Shown here: positions 7,480 through 18,004 of the stretch, in pieces
How the letters are laid out: each line of letters starts with the position of its first letter
Position numbering within the stretch: the first letter of the stretch is position 1
Assembly (NCBI RefSeq): GCF_003129925.1
Contig: NZ_QFFN01000016.1
Location: 1 to 53,915, forward strand
Source: Bifidobacterium catulorum
GTDB taxonomy: Bacteria; Actinomycetota; Actinomycetes; Actinomycetales; Bifidobacteriaceae
Length of the DNA stretch: 53,915 nucleotides
Reading direction: 5' to 3'
Notes under the pieces: generated by a model
The model's input: the letters and a program-made list of their open reading frames with translations, nothing else
Told to the model about the DNA's origin: nothing
Databases searched by the model: none
Program-made: the position numbers and the translations under genes

Positions 7480-8838
7480 TTACATGGAGAACGGCTCGTA
7501 ATAGATGTCGTTGACGTCCACGCCGCGCGCCAGCAGGATTCGACGTACGGCGACCAGCATCGCGTGCGGTCCCGCGACCAGATATATGGCGCCGGGACGT
7601 ATCATCGGCGCAAGCAACTGTTCGTCGGGACGATGCGTGCTCAACCGCACGTGCACGTTGCTGTTCCGCTCCCCGAAGGCGACGAGCTCCTGACGGTAGA
7701 TGAAATCGCGTTCGCTGCGGGCCGTGTATAGAAAGTCGATCGAACGGCCGGAACCGGCGTATCCCGTCAATACGCCGATCAGCGGCGTGATGCCGATGCC
7801 GCCGCCGACGAGAACCAGCGGGGTCGCCGCATCGCCCGTTCCCCTGCCCCGTTCGTCATGTTCGCGGATGAATTCCGAATACCGGCCGTACGGCGGCACG
7901 ATGTTCACCGCGGTGTTCGGCTTGAGCGTCGCCAACCGTGTGGTGAAATCGCCGTCCGCGCGTATGGCGAACGTCATCGGCGGGCGATTGCCCTGCTGCA
8001 CGTTTGACTGTACGTTTGCGCCGTCGCCCCCGCTGTATGAATTCGTCAATGAAAACGGATGGTATTCATGCATGCCGCGTTCCCCGGGGAACGCGATGAA
8101 CGCGAAATCCCCCGGATTCCAACGGACGTTTCGTGCGCTTTCCCCGTCGAGCCCCACCGTGAGCTCCGTGACCCGGTCGGCGATCGGTCGTGCCGAAACG
8201 ACGTGCCCCCGCAAAGCGTAGAAGCGTCGGCTGATGACATTCCATAGGTAATAGGCGAACATCGCAATCGTCGCCGCATCGAACAGAAAGATGAACGGCT
8301 TGATCGCGGCGATGTAGTCGATCACATGGACGTGGATGACGATGATGGCGATGCCCAGCAGGTTCAGACGATGCAGCCATACGCTCATCTCATGGCGGAA
8401 TACGCGCTCCAGCGTTCGTTTGACGCGTGCGAGCCATGCCACTCGGCTGGTGAGCCATCCCGCCAGAAACACCATCGACCACGCCGCCACCGCGATGAAC
8501 AGATACAATCCCACGTGGCCGGTCAGTCCGATCAGTGCGCCCGCTCCCGGCAGCAGCGACTGGTGGATGAATGCCACGACGATGGCCGATACGGCCAGAA
8601 TGCCGTGGATCATATACATATGCGGCAGTCCTACCGTTCTGTCCACCCAGCGGGGGCGGCATGCCAGATACACGGAGGCCAGCATCCACGTATATGCCAC
8701 TACGCCGAGTTCGATGCCGAACAATTCGTTGGAATACAAGGAGGGAAGGCCGGTGGCCAGCGTGACGAGGAACGGCAGCGGCACGACGAACAGTGCGACC
8801 GCCCATGCCAGTGTGATTGATATATTAATGTGTTTCAT
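7480..8838 (-). CDS. Ferric-reductase-like membrane flavocytochrome with FAD/NAD domain
   Basis: 452 aa. Residues 1-~215 contain about six hydrophobic segments with paired histidines (LPHMYMIHG, VAFIHQS, and WLHRLNLLGIAIIVIHVHV) that fit b-type heme ligation in the ferric-reductase/NADPH-oxidase fold. The cytosolic part has the FAD motif HPFSLTNS and the pyridine-nucleotide loop GGGIGITPLIGVL, ending in the typical IYYEPFSM tail. It would pass electrons from NAD(P)H across the membrane. The start overlaps the end of the ApbE gene by 14 bases, with AAAAGGA as ribosome site. It is last gene of a three-gene flavin operon, so its likely partner is the external FMN protein encoded first. No heme b synthesis genes beyond uroporphyrinogen III are visible. 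Confidence 0.87.
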   Translation of the reverse strand: MKHINISITLAWAVALFVVPLPFLVTLATGLPSLYSNELFGIELGVVAYTWMLASVYLACRPRWVDRTVGLPHMYMIHGILAVSAIVVAFIHQSLLPGAGALIGLTGHVGLYLFIAVAAWSMVFLAGWLTSRVAWLARVKRTLERVFRHEMSVWLHRLNLLGIAIIVIHVHVIDYIAAIKPFIFLFDAATIAMFAYYLWNVISRRFYALRGHVVSARPIADRVTELTVGLDGESARNVRWNPGDFAFIAFPGERGMHEYHPFSLTNSYSGGDGANVQSNVQQGNRPPMTFAIRADGDFTTRLATLKPNTAVNIVPPYGRYSEFIREHDERGRGTGDAATPLVLVGGGIGITPLIGVLTGYAGSGRSIDFLYTARSERDFIYRQELVAFGERNSNVHVRLSTHRPDEQLLAPMIRPGAIYLVAGPHAMLVAVRRILLARGVDVNDIYYEPFSM

Positions 8839-9742
8839 ATGAATCCTTTTGGGAGGGGAATCCGATTACGGAAACAAGGGAATCATCGTCGGCGTGATAT
8901 TCGGGGTAGCGCGCCAGAATCGCCTGTACATTCGGGGCGGCATGGGTGGCGAGAATGCTGCGGAACCGCTGCTCGCCGGCGATGATGGCGGTCGTCGCCC
9001 ACATGTCGGCGAACACGAGACGGTCATGGATGATGGTCGCCTGCGCAAGGTCATGCGAACGTCGTGTGATGTGTTCGCCGCGTTTGGCGGTCCCCGACGT
9101 GGCGATCGCGCCGTCACGCAGGGATATGGTACGGATGGTGGACGGCTGCGATGTCGTGTGCGGTGTGGGGCGGCCTTGCCGCGGATTGGTTGTTCCCGCT
9201 TTCGTGCGGCCGATTCCGCCGGCGAGCGGGTTCTCGATGCCGATGCGCCAGACGAAATCACTGTCGTCATGCACTGCGGTCCGGATGTCGCCGCCTCCGC
9301 CCAATGCGGCCGCGGCGCAGCGTCCATCACGCACCAGCGGCATAAGGAACCGTTGGTGCGCCCGCTCGATGGCCCACCCCTTGACGATGCCAGTCGGATC
9401 GTAGACGCCATTGTGCATCGGATCGAAGCATCCGTCGGTAAGTCGCTTCGCCTGATGGCAGAGCGCGTAGATTTCCGCGAAATCCCGGTCGTGCAGCAAC
9501 GCCGACCAATCGCCGGCACGTGCCTTGGCAACGAGCGAGTCGTTGAGGAACGGGGAGAAGCGGGTCTCGACGTCATGAAGGCATTTCCCGATGAGCGTGA
9601 TGGCCTCGTCGGCGATTGCGGCGAGAGCATGAGATGATTGCTGTGGCCCGGCTACGATCTGCATGGTGAACGGCACGGTCATCGCATGGATGACTCGGGC
9701 CTGGATGACGGCTTGGATGGCTGGTCCGCGTGTTGGCGTCAT
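8825..9742 (-). CDS. apbE: FAD:protein FMN transferase (ApbE family)
   Basis: 305 aa. ApbE enzymes split FAD and attach FMN covalently to a Thr or Ser of a target protein. Recognisable motifs: MTVPFTMQIV, VETRFSPFLNDS, DPTGIVKGWAIERA (about 115-128), LGGGGDIRT (about 147-155), ATSGTAKRGEHI, and ADMWATTAII near the C-terminus, where most relatives have ADAWATA. No signal peptide or lipobox is clear, so flavinylation may occur in the cytosol or the N-terminus may be misjudged (a second in-frame ATG is at 9682). The start shares an ATGA overlap with the FMN-binding gene, whose product carries the target motif, making enzyme and substrate neighbours. Confidence 0.9.
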   Translation of the reverse strand: MTPTRGPAIQAVIQARVIHAMTVPFTMQIVAGPQQSSHALAAIADEAITLIGKCLHDVETRFSPFLNDSLVAKARAGDWSALLHDRDFAEIYALCHQAKRLTDGCFDPMHNGVYDPTGIVKGWAIERAHQRFLMPLVRDGRCAAAALGGGGDIRTAVHDDSDFVWRIGIENPLAGGIGRTKAGTTNPRQGRPTPHTTSQPSTIRTISLRDGAIATSGTAKRGEHITRRSHDLAQATIIHDRLVFADMWATTAIIAGEQRFRSILATHAAPNVQAILARYPEYHADDDSLVSVIGFPSQKDSYETH

Positions 9743-10260
9743 CGTTGATTCAGAGCCTGGTTGATGGCATCCTGCAAGGAGTTCGCGAACGCCGTGGAGG
9801 GTTCGGTGGCGCCGCTGACGAATTGGATGTCGGAACTTTGCGCGCTGATCGCCCGGTCGGCGAGTTCGGGGATGGCCTGCGCGCTGATGGCCTGCGAACG
9901 ATCGGTGTGATTCGGATAGCTGATCGCGTTGATTGCGGTGATCTTGCCGTCCTTGACCGTGACCTGCAGCTGCACCTCGCCGTATTCGTTCGGGGATGCG
10001 ACGCTGGTGTATGTGCCGTCGGCGAGTGTGGACGCCGTCGTGCCGGAGCCACTTGAGTCGTTCGAGCCCTCCGAGCCGGAATCCGTGTCCGGCGACGATT
10101 CGCTCGAATCGCCAGGCGAGGTGGACGCGCCAAGCGTCGTCCCGGACGCAGTGGATTGGCCTTGCGTCTGATGAGGCTTGACGAACAGCAGGAAGGCGTC
10201 GCCGATGATGGCGAGGCCGGCGATGACGGTCACCGCCGCGCGCGTTATGGTCGCGTTCAT
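9739..10260 (-). CDS. Membrane-tethered FMN-binding domain protein, ApbE substrate
   Basis: 173 aa. Residues 5-27 form one hydrophobic segment, followed by a Ser/Thr/Gly/Asp linker (about 35-78) of the kind that spans a Gram-positive wall. The FMN-binding domain follows (ADGTYTSVASPNEYGEVQLQ onward) and ends with D144-IQFV-SGAT (149-152), the flavinylation motif; T152 is the predicted attachment residue. I chose the ATG at 10260, which has AGGGGGA upstream, over an earlier in-frame start. Members of this family carry electrons outside the membrane. With the ferric-reductase-like protein and ApbE downstream it forms an extracytosolic electron-transfer unit. Confidence 0.88.
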   Translation of the reverse strand: MNATITRAAVTVIAGLAIIGDAFLLFVKPHQTQGQSTASGTTLGASTSPGDSSESSPDTDSGSEGSNDSSGSGTTASTLADGTYTSVASPNEYGEVQLQVTVKDGKITAINAISYPNHTDRSQAISAQAIPELADRAISAQSSDIQFVSGATEPSTAFANSLQDAINQALNQR

Positions 10261-10636
10261 GAGGGTCCCCCTAATGACATCATGACATCGATCGTCGGTG
10301 TCGAGCGTAAAAACGGTCACTGGGCGATTCCTGCGTCAAAGCCGGGAATTTGCTGAAAATGAAGGGGTTGGCGGAAAGAATGTGATGCATATCATATGAT
10401 GCCACGCATTCCGAGCGGGGTACGTTCGGCATGAATTCCGGCGTTTGATAATCGCTGATAAGCAGCGTCTATACGGCGTGCGGCGATTTTCCGCCCGTCG
10501 GCGGACCGATGGACGGCATAATGACGATATCCATGACGCGCGCCGGGGGAGAGGCGTGCGCCGAAACGCCGAACGCATCCCGCGGACGACGGCAATGCAC
10601 GCCGCATCGTGGGGATGGGACTGAAAGGACTCCGCC
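10261..10636. other. Divergent regulatory region, flavin operon / flavin monooxygenase
   Basis: 376 bases between divergent starts, with no gene that I can support. It contains a perfect palindrome ATCATATGAT (10391-10400), a small hairpin CGCTGATAAGCAGCG, and a GC-rich stretch just before the monooxygenase (about 10520-10620) rich in complementary GCG/CGC segments. I compared that stretch mentally with SAM, TPP, FMN and cobalamin riboswitch cores and recognised none. Confidence 0.5.
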
Positions 10637-12061
10637 GTGGGGAACGCCACCAATACGCATGACGCCAACGCCGACCAGACCAACGCCAACGCAAAGCGAC
10701 AGATTCATTTCAACGGTTTCGTCAAGGACTGCGTGGGCCACCAGTCATCCGGCATGTGGCGCTACCCCGGCGACCGTTCGACCGAATACAACGACATCGA
10801 CCATTGGGTCGAACTCGCGCGGCTGTTCGAGCGGGGGCGTTTCGACGCGATGTTCATCGCCGACCTCGTCGGATACTTCGACGTCTACGGAGGCAGCGTG
10901 GACTCCGCGCTGCGCACCGCATCCCAGCTGCCGATCAACGACCCGACCACGCTGGTCTCGGCGATGGCTGCCTCGACGCGCAATCTCGGCTTCGGCGTGA
11001 CCGCAGGCGTCTTCTACGAGCACCCGTACACGTTCGCGCGGCGCATGAGCTCGCTCGACCATCTGACGAAAGGCCGCGTGGGCTGGAACGTGGTGACCGG
11101 CTACCTGCCGTCCGCGTTGCGCAACATGGGCCAGGAGGACATCCCCCACGACCGGCGCTACGACTACGCCGACGAATACCTCGACGTGCTGTACAAGCTG
11201 TGGGAAGGCTCGTGGGAGGACGACGCCGTGGTGAAGGACAAGGCGCACGACGTGTACGCCGATCCGACGAAGGTGCATGAGATCAACCACCACGGCAGGT
11301 TCTTCGACGTGCCGGGCATCCACCTGTGCGAGCCTTCGCCCCAGCGCACCCCGGTGATCTTCCAGGCCGGCACCTCGCCTCGCGGCATCCGGTTCGCCGC
11401 CGAGAACGCCGAGGCCATCTTCGTGACCGGCCCCACACCGGAGCTGGTCGCTCCGCAGGTAAGGCAGGTACGCGACTCGCTGGAGGCCGCGGGTCGGGGC
11501 CGCTACGACGCGCGCGTGCTCATGATGCTCACCGTGATCACCGGCAACACCGAGCAGGAGGCGTGGGACAAGTACCACGACTACGAACGCTACGCCTCCA
11601 CCGAAGGCGCGCTCACCCTGTATTCCGGCTGGATCGGCACCGACCTGTCGAAATACGACCTCGACCAGCCGCTCGACGACATCGACTCCAACGCCATCCA
11701 GTCCACCGCCGCCAACATGCAGAAGGTGAAGGGCGACGACGGCCGGCGTTGGACGGTGCGCGACATCGCCGTCCGACGCGCGATCGGCGGCAACAGCCCG
11801 GTGATCGTGGGCTCCGGCGAACAGGTGGCCGACGAGTTGCAGCGTATCGTCGAGCTCACCGACGTGGACGGCTTCAACCTGGCGTATGTGACCAACCCCG
11901 GCACGTTCGAGGACATCATCGACTACGTCGTGCCGATCCTGCAGGAGCGCGGCGTCTACCAGACCGACTACGCGCCCGGCACGCTGCGCAACAAGCTGTT
12001 CGGCAAGGGCGATCACCTCAACCCGAACCACCGCGGCTACCAGTACAAGGTGTCGAAGTAG
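10637..12061 (+). CDS. FMN-dependent monooxygenase, NtaA/SnaA/DszA family
   Basis: 474 aa, bacterial-luciferase fold. It starts at GTG with AAAGGA 8 bases upstream; an ATG-free N-terminus and 25 polar residues precede the conserved FNGFVKDC. Family features include MWRYPGDRSTEYNDIDHWVELARLFERGRFD-type opening, GFGVTAGVFYEHPYTFARRMSSLD, TKGRVGWNVVTGY, QAGTSPRGIRFAAENAEAIF, and GFNLAYVTNPGTFEDIID. Relatives oxidise nitrilotriacetate, dibenzothiophene sulfone or pristinamycin using reduced FMN from a separate reductase. The substrate cannot be read here; in many bacteria such genes serve sulfur scavenging. It is divergent from the flavin operon, which could supply redox context but not obviously free FMNH2. 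Confidence 0.88.
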   Translation: MGNATNTHDANADQTNANAKRQIHFNGFVKDCVGHQSSGMWRYPGDRSTEYNDIDHWVELARLFERGRFDAMFIADLVGYFDVYGGSVDSALRTASQLPINDPTTLVSAMAASTRNLGFGVTAGVFYEHPYTFARRMSSLDHLTKGRVGWNVVTGYLPSALRNMGQEDIPHDRRYDYADEYLDVLYKLWEGSWEDDAVVKDKAHDVYADPTKVHEINHHGRFFDVPGIHLCEPSPQRTPVIFQAGTSPRGIRFAAENAEAIFVTGPTPELVAPQVRQVRDSLEAAGRGRYDARVLMMLTVITGNTEQEAWDKYHDYERYASTEGALTLYSGWIGTDLSKYDLDQPLDDIDSNAIQSTAANMQKVKGDDGRRWTVRDIAVRRAIGGNSPVIVGSGEQVADELQRIVELTDVDGFNLAYVTNPGTFEDIIDYVVPILQERGVYQTDYAPGTLRNKLFGKGDHLNPNHRGYQYKVSK

Positions 12062-12160
12062 CGCCCAAACGCCGAAAACCCTAGTGGTGAGGCGCTGCCA
12101 TGCCAAAACGGTGATTATGACGAGCCGGAACTGAAGTTCATTATCTTCAAAAAATTGGAA

Positions 12161-12196
12161 TACAATACATTATTATCAATATAATAATGTGTTGTA
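12161..12196. promoter_or_regulatory. AT-rich 16-base dyad
   Basis: TACAATACATTATTAT and ATAATAATGTGTTGTA are complementary over 16 positions with one mismatch and enclose the tetraloop CAAT. A T6 run follows four bases later. It could be a terminator for the monooxygenase gene 100 bases upstream or an operator for the ATPase gene 95 bases downstream. It stands out in this GC-rich chromosome. Confidence 0.5.
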
Positions 12197-12290
12197 CGAC
12201 ATTTTTTCGAAAATAACTGGAACGCAGACGTGTGCACCGTTGGATGGCACCGTTGTGTTGCAACGATGGATACGATGGGGTTGATGGCTT

Positions 12291-13595
12291 ATGCGCAGGA
12301 ATATGATGAAGCGTCTTGTCGAATGGCGGAAGACTTACGGCCACAAGCCGCTGCTCGTGTACGGCGCACGCCAGACCGGCAAGACCTATCTGCTCAATGA
12401 ATTCGCCAAGACGGAATTCGCAAACGATTATGTGCGGGTTGATTTGGAGCGGGACGGCCGCGCGCGTCAGGTTTTCGAACAGGACCTTGAGCCAAGGATA
12501 TTGATTCGCCGTCTGTCTCAGATTTCCGGCACCCGCATCGATCCCGACCATACGCTGCTGTTCTTGGATGAAATTCAGGCTTCCAATCGTGCCTTGGCGT
12601 CATTGAAGTATTTTCAGGAGGATATGCCGCAGCTATCCGTGGTTGCCGCCGGCAGCTTGTTGGGGGTTGCCGTCAACCAGCAGGGGTTTACCGCCCCGGT
12701 TGGAAAAGTGCAGACGCTGACGCTGAGACCGATGAATTTTGCCGAGTTTGTGGATGCGCTCGGTGAGGGGGCGTTGGTCGAGGAAATTCGGGAAAGCTAT
12801 CGCAGTGGCGAGGCGTTTTATCTGCACGACGAGATGCTGTCTCGATTCTGGCAATACCTTCTGGTGGGAGGTATGCCCGAGGCCGTCGCCGAATATGTTC
12901 GTAGCGGCAGTTTCGATGCGGTCCGCGTTGTGCAGATGGACATTGCGGATCTGTATTCAGCCGACATGGCAAAGTACGCTTCACCTGTGGAAACGGCTCG
13001 TATACGAGATACCTGGAACAGCATTCCGGCGCAGTTGGCAAAGGAGAATCATAAGTTCCAGTACAAACTGGTGCATTCCGGAGGACGGGCATCGGTGTAT
13101 GCGCCGGCGATCTCATGGCTGCTGTCGGCCGGTTTGGTTGAGCGCTGCGTACGTGTTTCCAGTGGGCGGCTTCCGCTCGCCATGCATGAGGATGCCGCGG
13201 CCTTCAAGGTCTATATGGGAGACACCGGTTTGTTGTCGGCCCGTTCGGAATTGCGTCAGGACATGGTGATGGATGCGGGGCGTCGTAGGTGGGTCGACTT
13301 GGGAGGCATAGTCGAGAACTATGTTGCGCAGCATATATGCGCCAATGGCGTGCCGCTGCGGTATTGGACCAGCGGTGCCACCGCCGAGGTGGATTTCGTC
13401 ATGCAGATGGACGACGGCATCGCCGGTGTGCCGGTGGAGGTGAAGTCGTCCGATAACACCAGATCTCGGAGTCTGTCGGTGTATCGCGGCAAATACGAAC
13501 CGGGTGAGGCGCTGCGATTGTCGACCAAGAATTTCGGCAGTGACAACGGCATACGCAGCGTGCCGTTGTATGCGGCGTTTTGTATCGGGGAGTAG
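12291..13595 (+). CDS. AAA ATPase with DUF4143 domain
   Basis: 434 aa from the first ATG. The N-terminal AAA domain has Walker A YGARQTGKT (residues 24-32) and Walker B LLFLDEIQ with D93/E94. The C-terminal DUF4143 region ends with the conserved IVENYVAQHI, RYWTSGATAEVDFVM and PVEVKSSD block, which looks like the restriction-endonuclease-type fold (E-V-D...E-V-K). Length and order fit the large bacterial/archaeal family of unknown role. The start is uncertain: ATGs at 12291, 12303 and 12306 are in frame, and AGGA at 12297-12300 favours 12306. It stands alone, flanked by an AT-rich dyad. Function unknown; links to stress or toxin systems have been suggested for relatives. Confidence 0.88.
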   Translation: MRRNMMKRLVEWRKTYGHKPLLVYGARQTGKTYLLNEFAKTEFANDYVRVDLERDGRARQVFEQDLEPRILIRRLSQISGTRIDPDHTLLFLDEIQASNRALASLKYFQEDMPQLSVVAAGSLLGVAVNQQGFTAPVGKVQTLTLRPMNFAEFVDALGEGALVEEIRESYRSGEAFYLHDEMLSRFWQYLLVGGMPEAVAEYVRSGSFDAVRVVQMDIADLYSADMAKYASPVETARIRDTWNSIPAQLAKENHKFQYKLVHSGGRASVYAPAISWLLSAGLVERCVRVSSGRLPLAMHEDAAAFKVYMGDTGLLSARSELRQDMVMDAGRRRWVDLGGIVENYVAQHICANGVPLRYWTSGATAEVDFVMQMDDGIAGVPVEVKSSDNTRSRSLSVYRGKYEPGEALRLSTKNFGSDNGIRSVPLYAAFCIGE

Positions 13596-13674
13596 GAGGT
13601 GCCGCTTTTCATCGGGTTTCGCCCCGTTGCTGGTAGATTGCTGTGTGGAAGCGATGTGCCGACGGGGGTGCGAT

Positions 13675-15867
13675 ATGAGCGTTTCATCAGGTGTTCCGGC
13701 GATCGATGACGTGCAGCCGTATGATGGCGACGACTTGGGAGCGATTCCCGATGCGTGTGCCGGAGATGGAGACGGGGGCTGTGCGTCCGAAGGCACCACG
13801 TTCCGCGTGTGGGCGCCGACCGCCAGCCGTGTGGAGCTGCGATTGTTCCACGATGGCGGGGTCTGCGCCCCGGGCGTGCGTGCCGAGCCGGCCTTTCCGC
13901 CGGGGACCAGCACCGGCGAGGATGGTGATGAGGATATCTCCCGCCAGCCGTATGCCACCTATGCGATGACGTGCGGCATCGGCGCCGACGGCCGGCCCGA
14001 TGGCACCTGGTCCGCACATATCGAAGGTGCGGGCCACGGCACCTTCTACGACTACGTGGCGTATTTCCCCGACGGCCACGCGACCCGCACGGCCGACCCA
14101 TGGGCGCGTGCCGCCGGGGCGAACGGCAGGCGCAGCATGGTCGTCGACCTGCGTCGCACCGATCCCGAAGGCTGGGCCGACGACAGGTCTCCGAGCATTC
14201 CGTTGGGCGAACTCGTCGTATGGGAGACGCACGTCGGCGACTTCAGCAATGACCCGCACAGCGGCGTCCCCGCCGAACATCGCGGCACATATCTGGCGTT
14301 CACGCACGACGACACCAGTGTGGATGGCGCCGGCGATTTCCCCACATGCGTGGCCTATCTGCGCAGACTCGGCGTCACCGCCGTGCAGCTCATGCCGATA
14401 TTCGACTTCGGCTCGGTGGACGAGGCCGCCGCGCGCGATGTCGTCGATGCCGCGCATAAGCCCTACAACTGGGGCTACGACCCGGTCAACTACAACGTCC
14501 CCGAAGGCTCCTACAGCACCGACCCGTTCGACGGCGCCGTACGCATCCGCGAATGCAAGCAGATGATTCAGGCCTTGCACCGCAACGGCTTCAAGGTCAT
14601 CATGGATGTGGTCTACAACCACATGTATGCCGCCGACAACTGGTTCGAGCGCATGGTGCCCGGCTATTTCTGCCGAAGGTATGCCGGCGGTGTGCTGTCC
14701 AATGGTTCGGGCTGCGGCAACGACATGGCGACCGAACGTCCGATGATGCGCAAATACATCGTCGATTCCGTCGAATATTGGGCGCGTGAATACCATATCG
14801 ATGGATTCCGATTCGATCTGATGGGTCTGATGGACGTCGACACCATGAACGAGATACGCGCCCGGTTGGATGACCTGCCCGGCGGCTCCGCGAAGATCAT
14901 GTACGGCGAGCCGTGGGCCGCCGACATGACGGCGGTCGCGCCCCACGTCGTATTGGCCGGCAAGCGTGGCCTCTCCCGGCTTGATTCGCGCATTGGATTC
15001 TTCAGTGACGATTCGCGCGACGCCATACGCGGCAATATCTTCCATCATCACAAGCCCGGCTACGTTTCCGGAGCGGCGCTTGAGTTCGCGCCGTCCGTCC
15101 GCCACGCCGTCGACGCGTGGCGCGGCACCGAGGTCGAGGCGGCCAATGTGGGGCAGGTCGTCCAATATGTTTCCGCCCACGACGACCTGACGTTGTGGGA
15201 CAAGTTGTGTATGGCCATGCGTTCGGTGGCATTCGGTCATGTGGGGGAGCTGGGTGGCGGCGCGGCTGGCGGGTCCGGCGTTTGGTCGGCGGAGTCCGGG
15301 CCGACCGACGCCGAATACGACGCCGATCCCAGTCTGAGCGGCGACATCATGGAGGCGAACCGTATGGCCGCCGGCTTGGTATTGTCGTCGGCCGGCATCC
15401 CGTTCATGCTCTCCGGCGAGGAGTTCGCGCGGACCAAGCACGGATGCGACAATTCGTATGACCGGTCGGCCGCGTTGAACCGGCTGGACTGGCGTCGCGC
15501 CCGGCGGCTCGGTGGTCTGGTGGATTATTATGCCGCGTTGATTTGGTGGCGGCGTAGGAATCCTGCGGTGTTCGGCGGTCCCCGCATCGTGCCGCGGCGC
15601 GACGATTCCGTGGTCGTGTTCCGTGTGGGCAACGATTGCGTGACGGTCAATCCCACGAAGCGTATGGCGTGGCAGGGCGTGTCGGCGTTGCGCGCCGCGA
15701 ACGGCTGGGGGCAGTTCGCGCCGCTTGATGATTCCGCGTGGGAATGCGTGTTCAGCTCGCGTGGCCCGGGGGGATGCGGCGAGGCGAATTGGGAGAGCTA
15801 CTCGCGTGGCCATGAACGGCAGCTGGCCATTCCGCCGCGTAGTTTCTGCATCTGGCGGTGTGAGTAG
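13675..15867 (+). CDS. pulA: Type I pullulanase / GH13 debranching enzyme
   Basis: 730 aa. It hydrolyses alpha-1,6 branch points in pullulan, limit dextrin or glycogen. Residues about 35-180 form a CBM48-like domain (TTFRVWAPTASRVELRLF, GTFYDYVAYF). The catalytic domain has the type I pullulanase signature YNWGYDP (264-270), then DVVYNHMY, GFRFDLMG with nucleophile D381, MYGEPW with acid/base E412, and SAHDDLTLWDK with D503. No signal peptide or wall anchor, so it is intracellular. I chose the ATG at 13675, preceded by GGGGGTG; an upstream in-frame ATG would add 57 residues with no similarity. With the alpha-glucosidase it supports cytosolic alpha-glucan breakdown. Confidence 0.9.
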   Translation: MSVSSGVPAIDDVQPYDGDDLGAIPDACAGDGDGGCASEGTTFRVWAPTASRVELRLFHDGGVCAPGVRAEPAFPPGTSTGEDGDEDISRQPYATYAMTCGIGADGRPDGTWSAHIEGAGHGTFYDYVAYFPDGHATRTADPWARAAGANGRRSMVVDLRRTDPEGWADDRSPSIPLGELVVWETHVGDFSNDPHSGVPAEHRGTYLAFTHDDTSVDGAGDFPTCVAYLRRLGVTAVQLMPIFDFGSVDEAAARDVVDAAHKPYNWGYDPVNYNVPEGSYSTDPFDGAVRIRECKQMIQALHRNGFKVIMDVVYNHMYAADNWFERMVPGYFCRRYAGGVLSNGSGCGNDMATERPMMRKYIVDSVEYWAREYHIDGFRFDLMGLMDVDTMNEIRARLDDLPGGSAKIMYGEPWAADMTAVAPHVVLAGKRGLSRLDSRIGFFSDDSRDAIRGNIFHHHKPGYVSGAALEFAPSVRHAVDAWRGTEVEAANVGQVVQYVSAHDDLTLWDKLCMAMRSVAFGHVGELGGGAAGGSGVWSAESGPTDAEYDADPSLSGDIMEANRMAAGLVLSSAGIPFMLSGEEFARTKHGCDNSYDRSAALNRLDWRRARRLGGLVDYYAALIWWRRRNPAVFGGPRIVPRRDDSVVVFRVGNDCVTVNPTKRMAWQGVSALRAANGWGQFAPLDDSAWECVFSSRGPGGCGEANWESYSRGHERQLAIPPRSFCIWRCE

Positions 15868-15874
15868 GGGCGTG

Positions 15875-15904
15875 CCCGGAATCGCTGGTGGATTCCGGGT
15901 CTTT
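15875..15904 (+). terminator. Terminator after the pullulanase
   Basis: CCCGGAATC (15875-15883) pairs with GATTCCGGG (15891-15899) across a 7-base loop and is followed by TCTTTC. It lies 8 bases past the pullulanase stop and before the dnaK promoter. Confidence 0.75.
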
Positions 15905-15980
15905 CGGTCATTGGATGGGTGCTCCCGCAGGACGTCCTAAAAAAATCCTGAATATTCGGAATAAAAGTTGGCGTTCTAAA

Positions 15981-16001
15981 GTTGAGTGGTGTAGGCTCAA
16001 G
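15981..16001. promoter_or_regulatory. HAIR operator (HspR binding site) upstream of dnaK
   Basis: GTTGAGT-N7-GCTCAAG matches the actinobacterial HAIR consensus CTTGAGT-N7-ACTCAAG at 12 of 14 positions with the exact spacing. It lies 111 bases before dnaK. The hspR gene at the end of the same locus encodes its repressor, giving the usual autoregulated heat-shock circuit in which HspR acts with DnaK as corepressor. Confidence 0.88.
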
Positions 16002-16112
16002 TTTTGGAAAGCGAAAAAGCTTGACGAATCATGGACCGTTCGGCAGGACGGTCGGGATTCCTGAAGCCTGAGCGAGAAACGTAGAACGAACCTAGACAAT
16101 AGGAGGAACATT

Positions 16113-18002
<1,890 letters not shown>

Positions 18003-18004
18003 TC

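Noticed and set aside
10520..10636. SAM, FMN or cobalamin riboswitch before the flavin monooxygenase
   Set aside because: None of the conserved core boxes I know for these classes could be found by eye.
13687..15813. Minus-strand open frame of 708 codons
   Set aside because: Antisense to the pullulanase; lacks motifs and a ribosome site.
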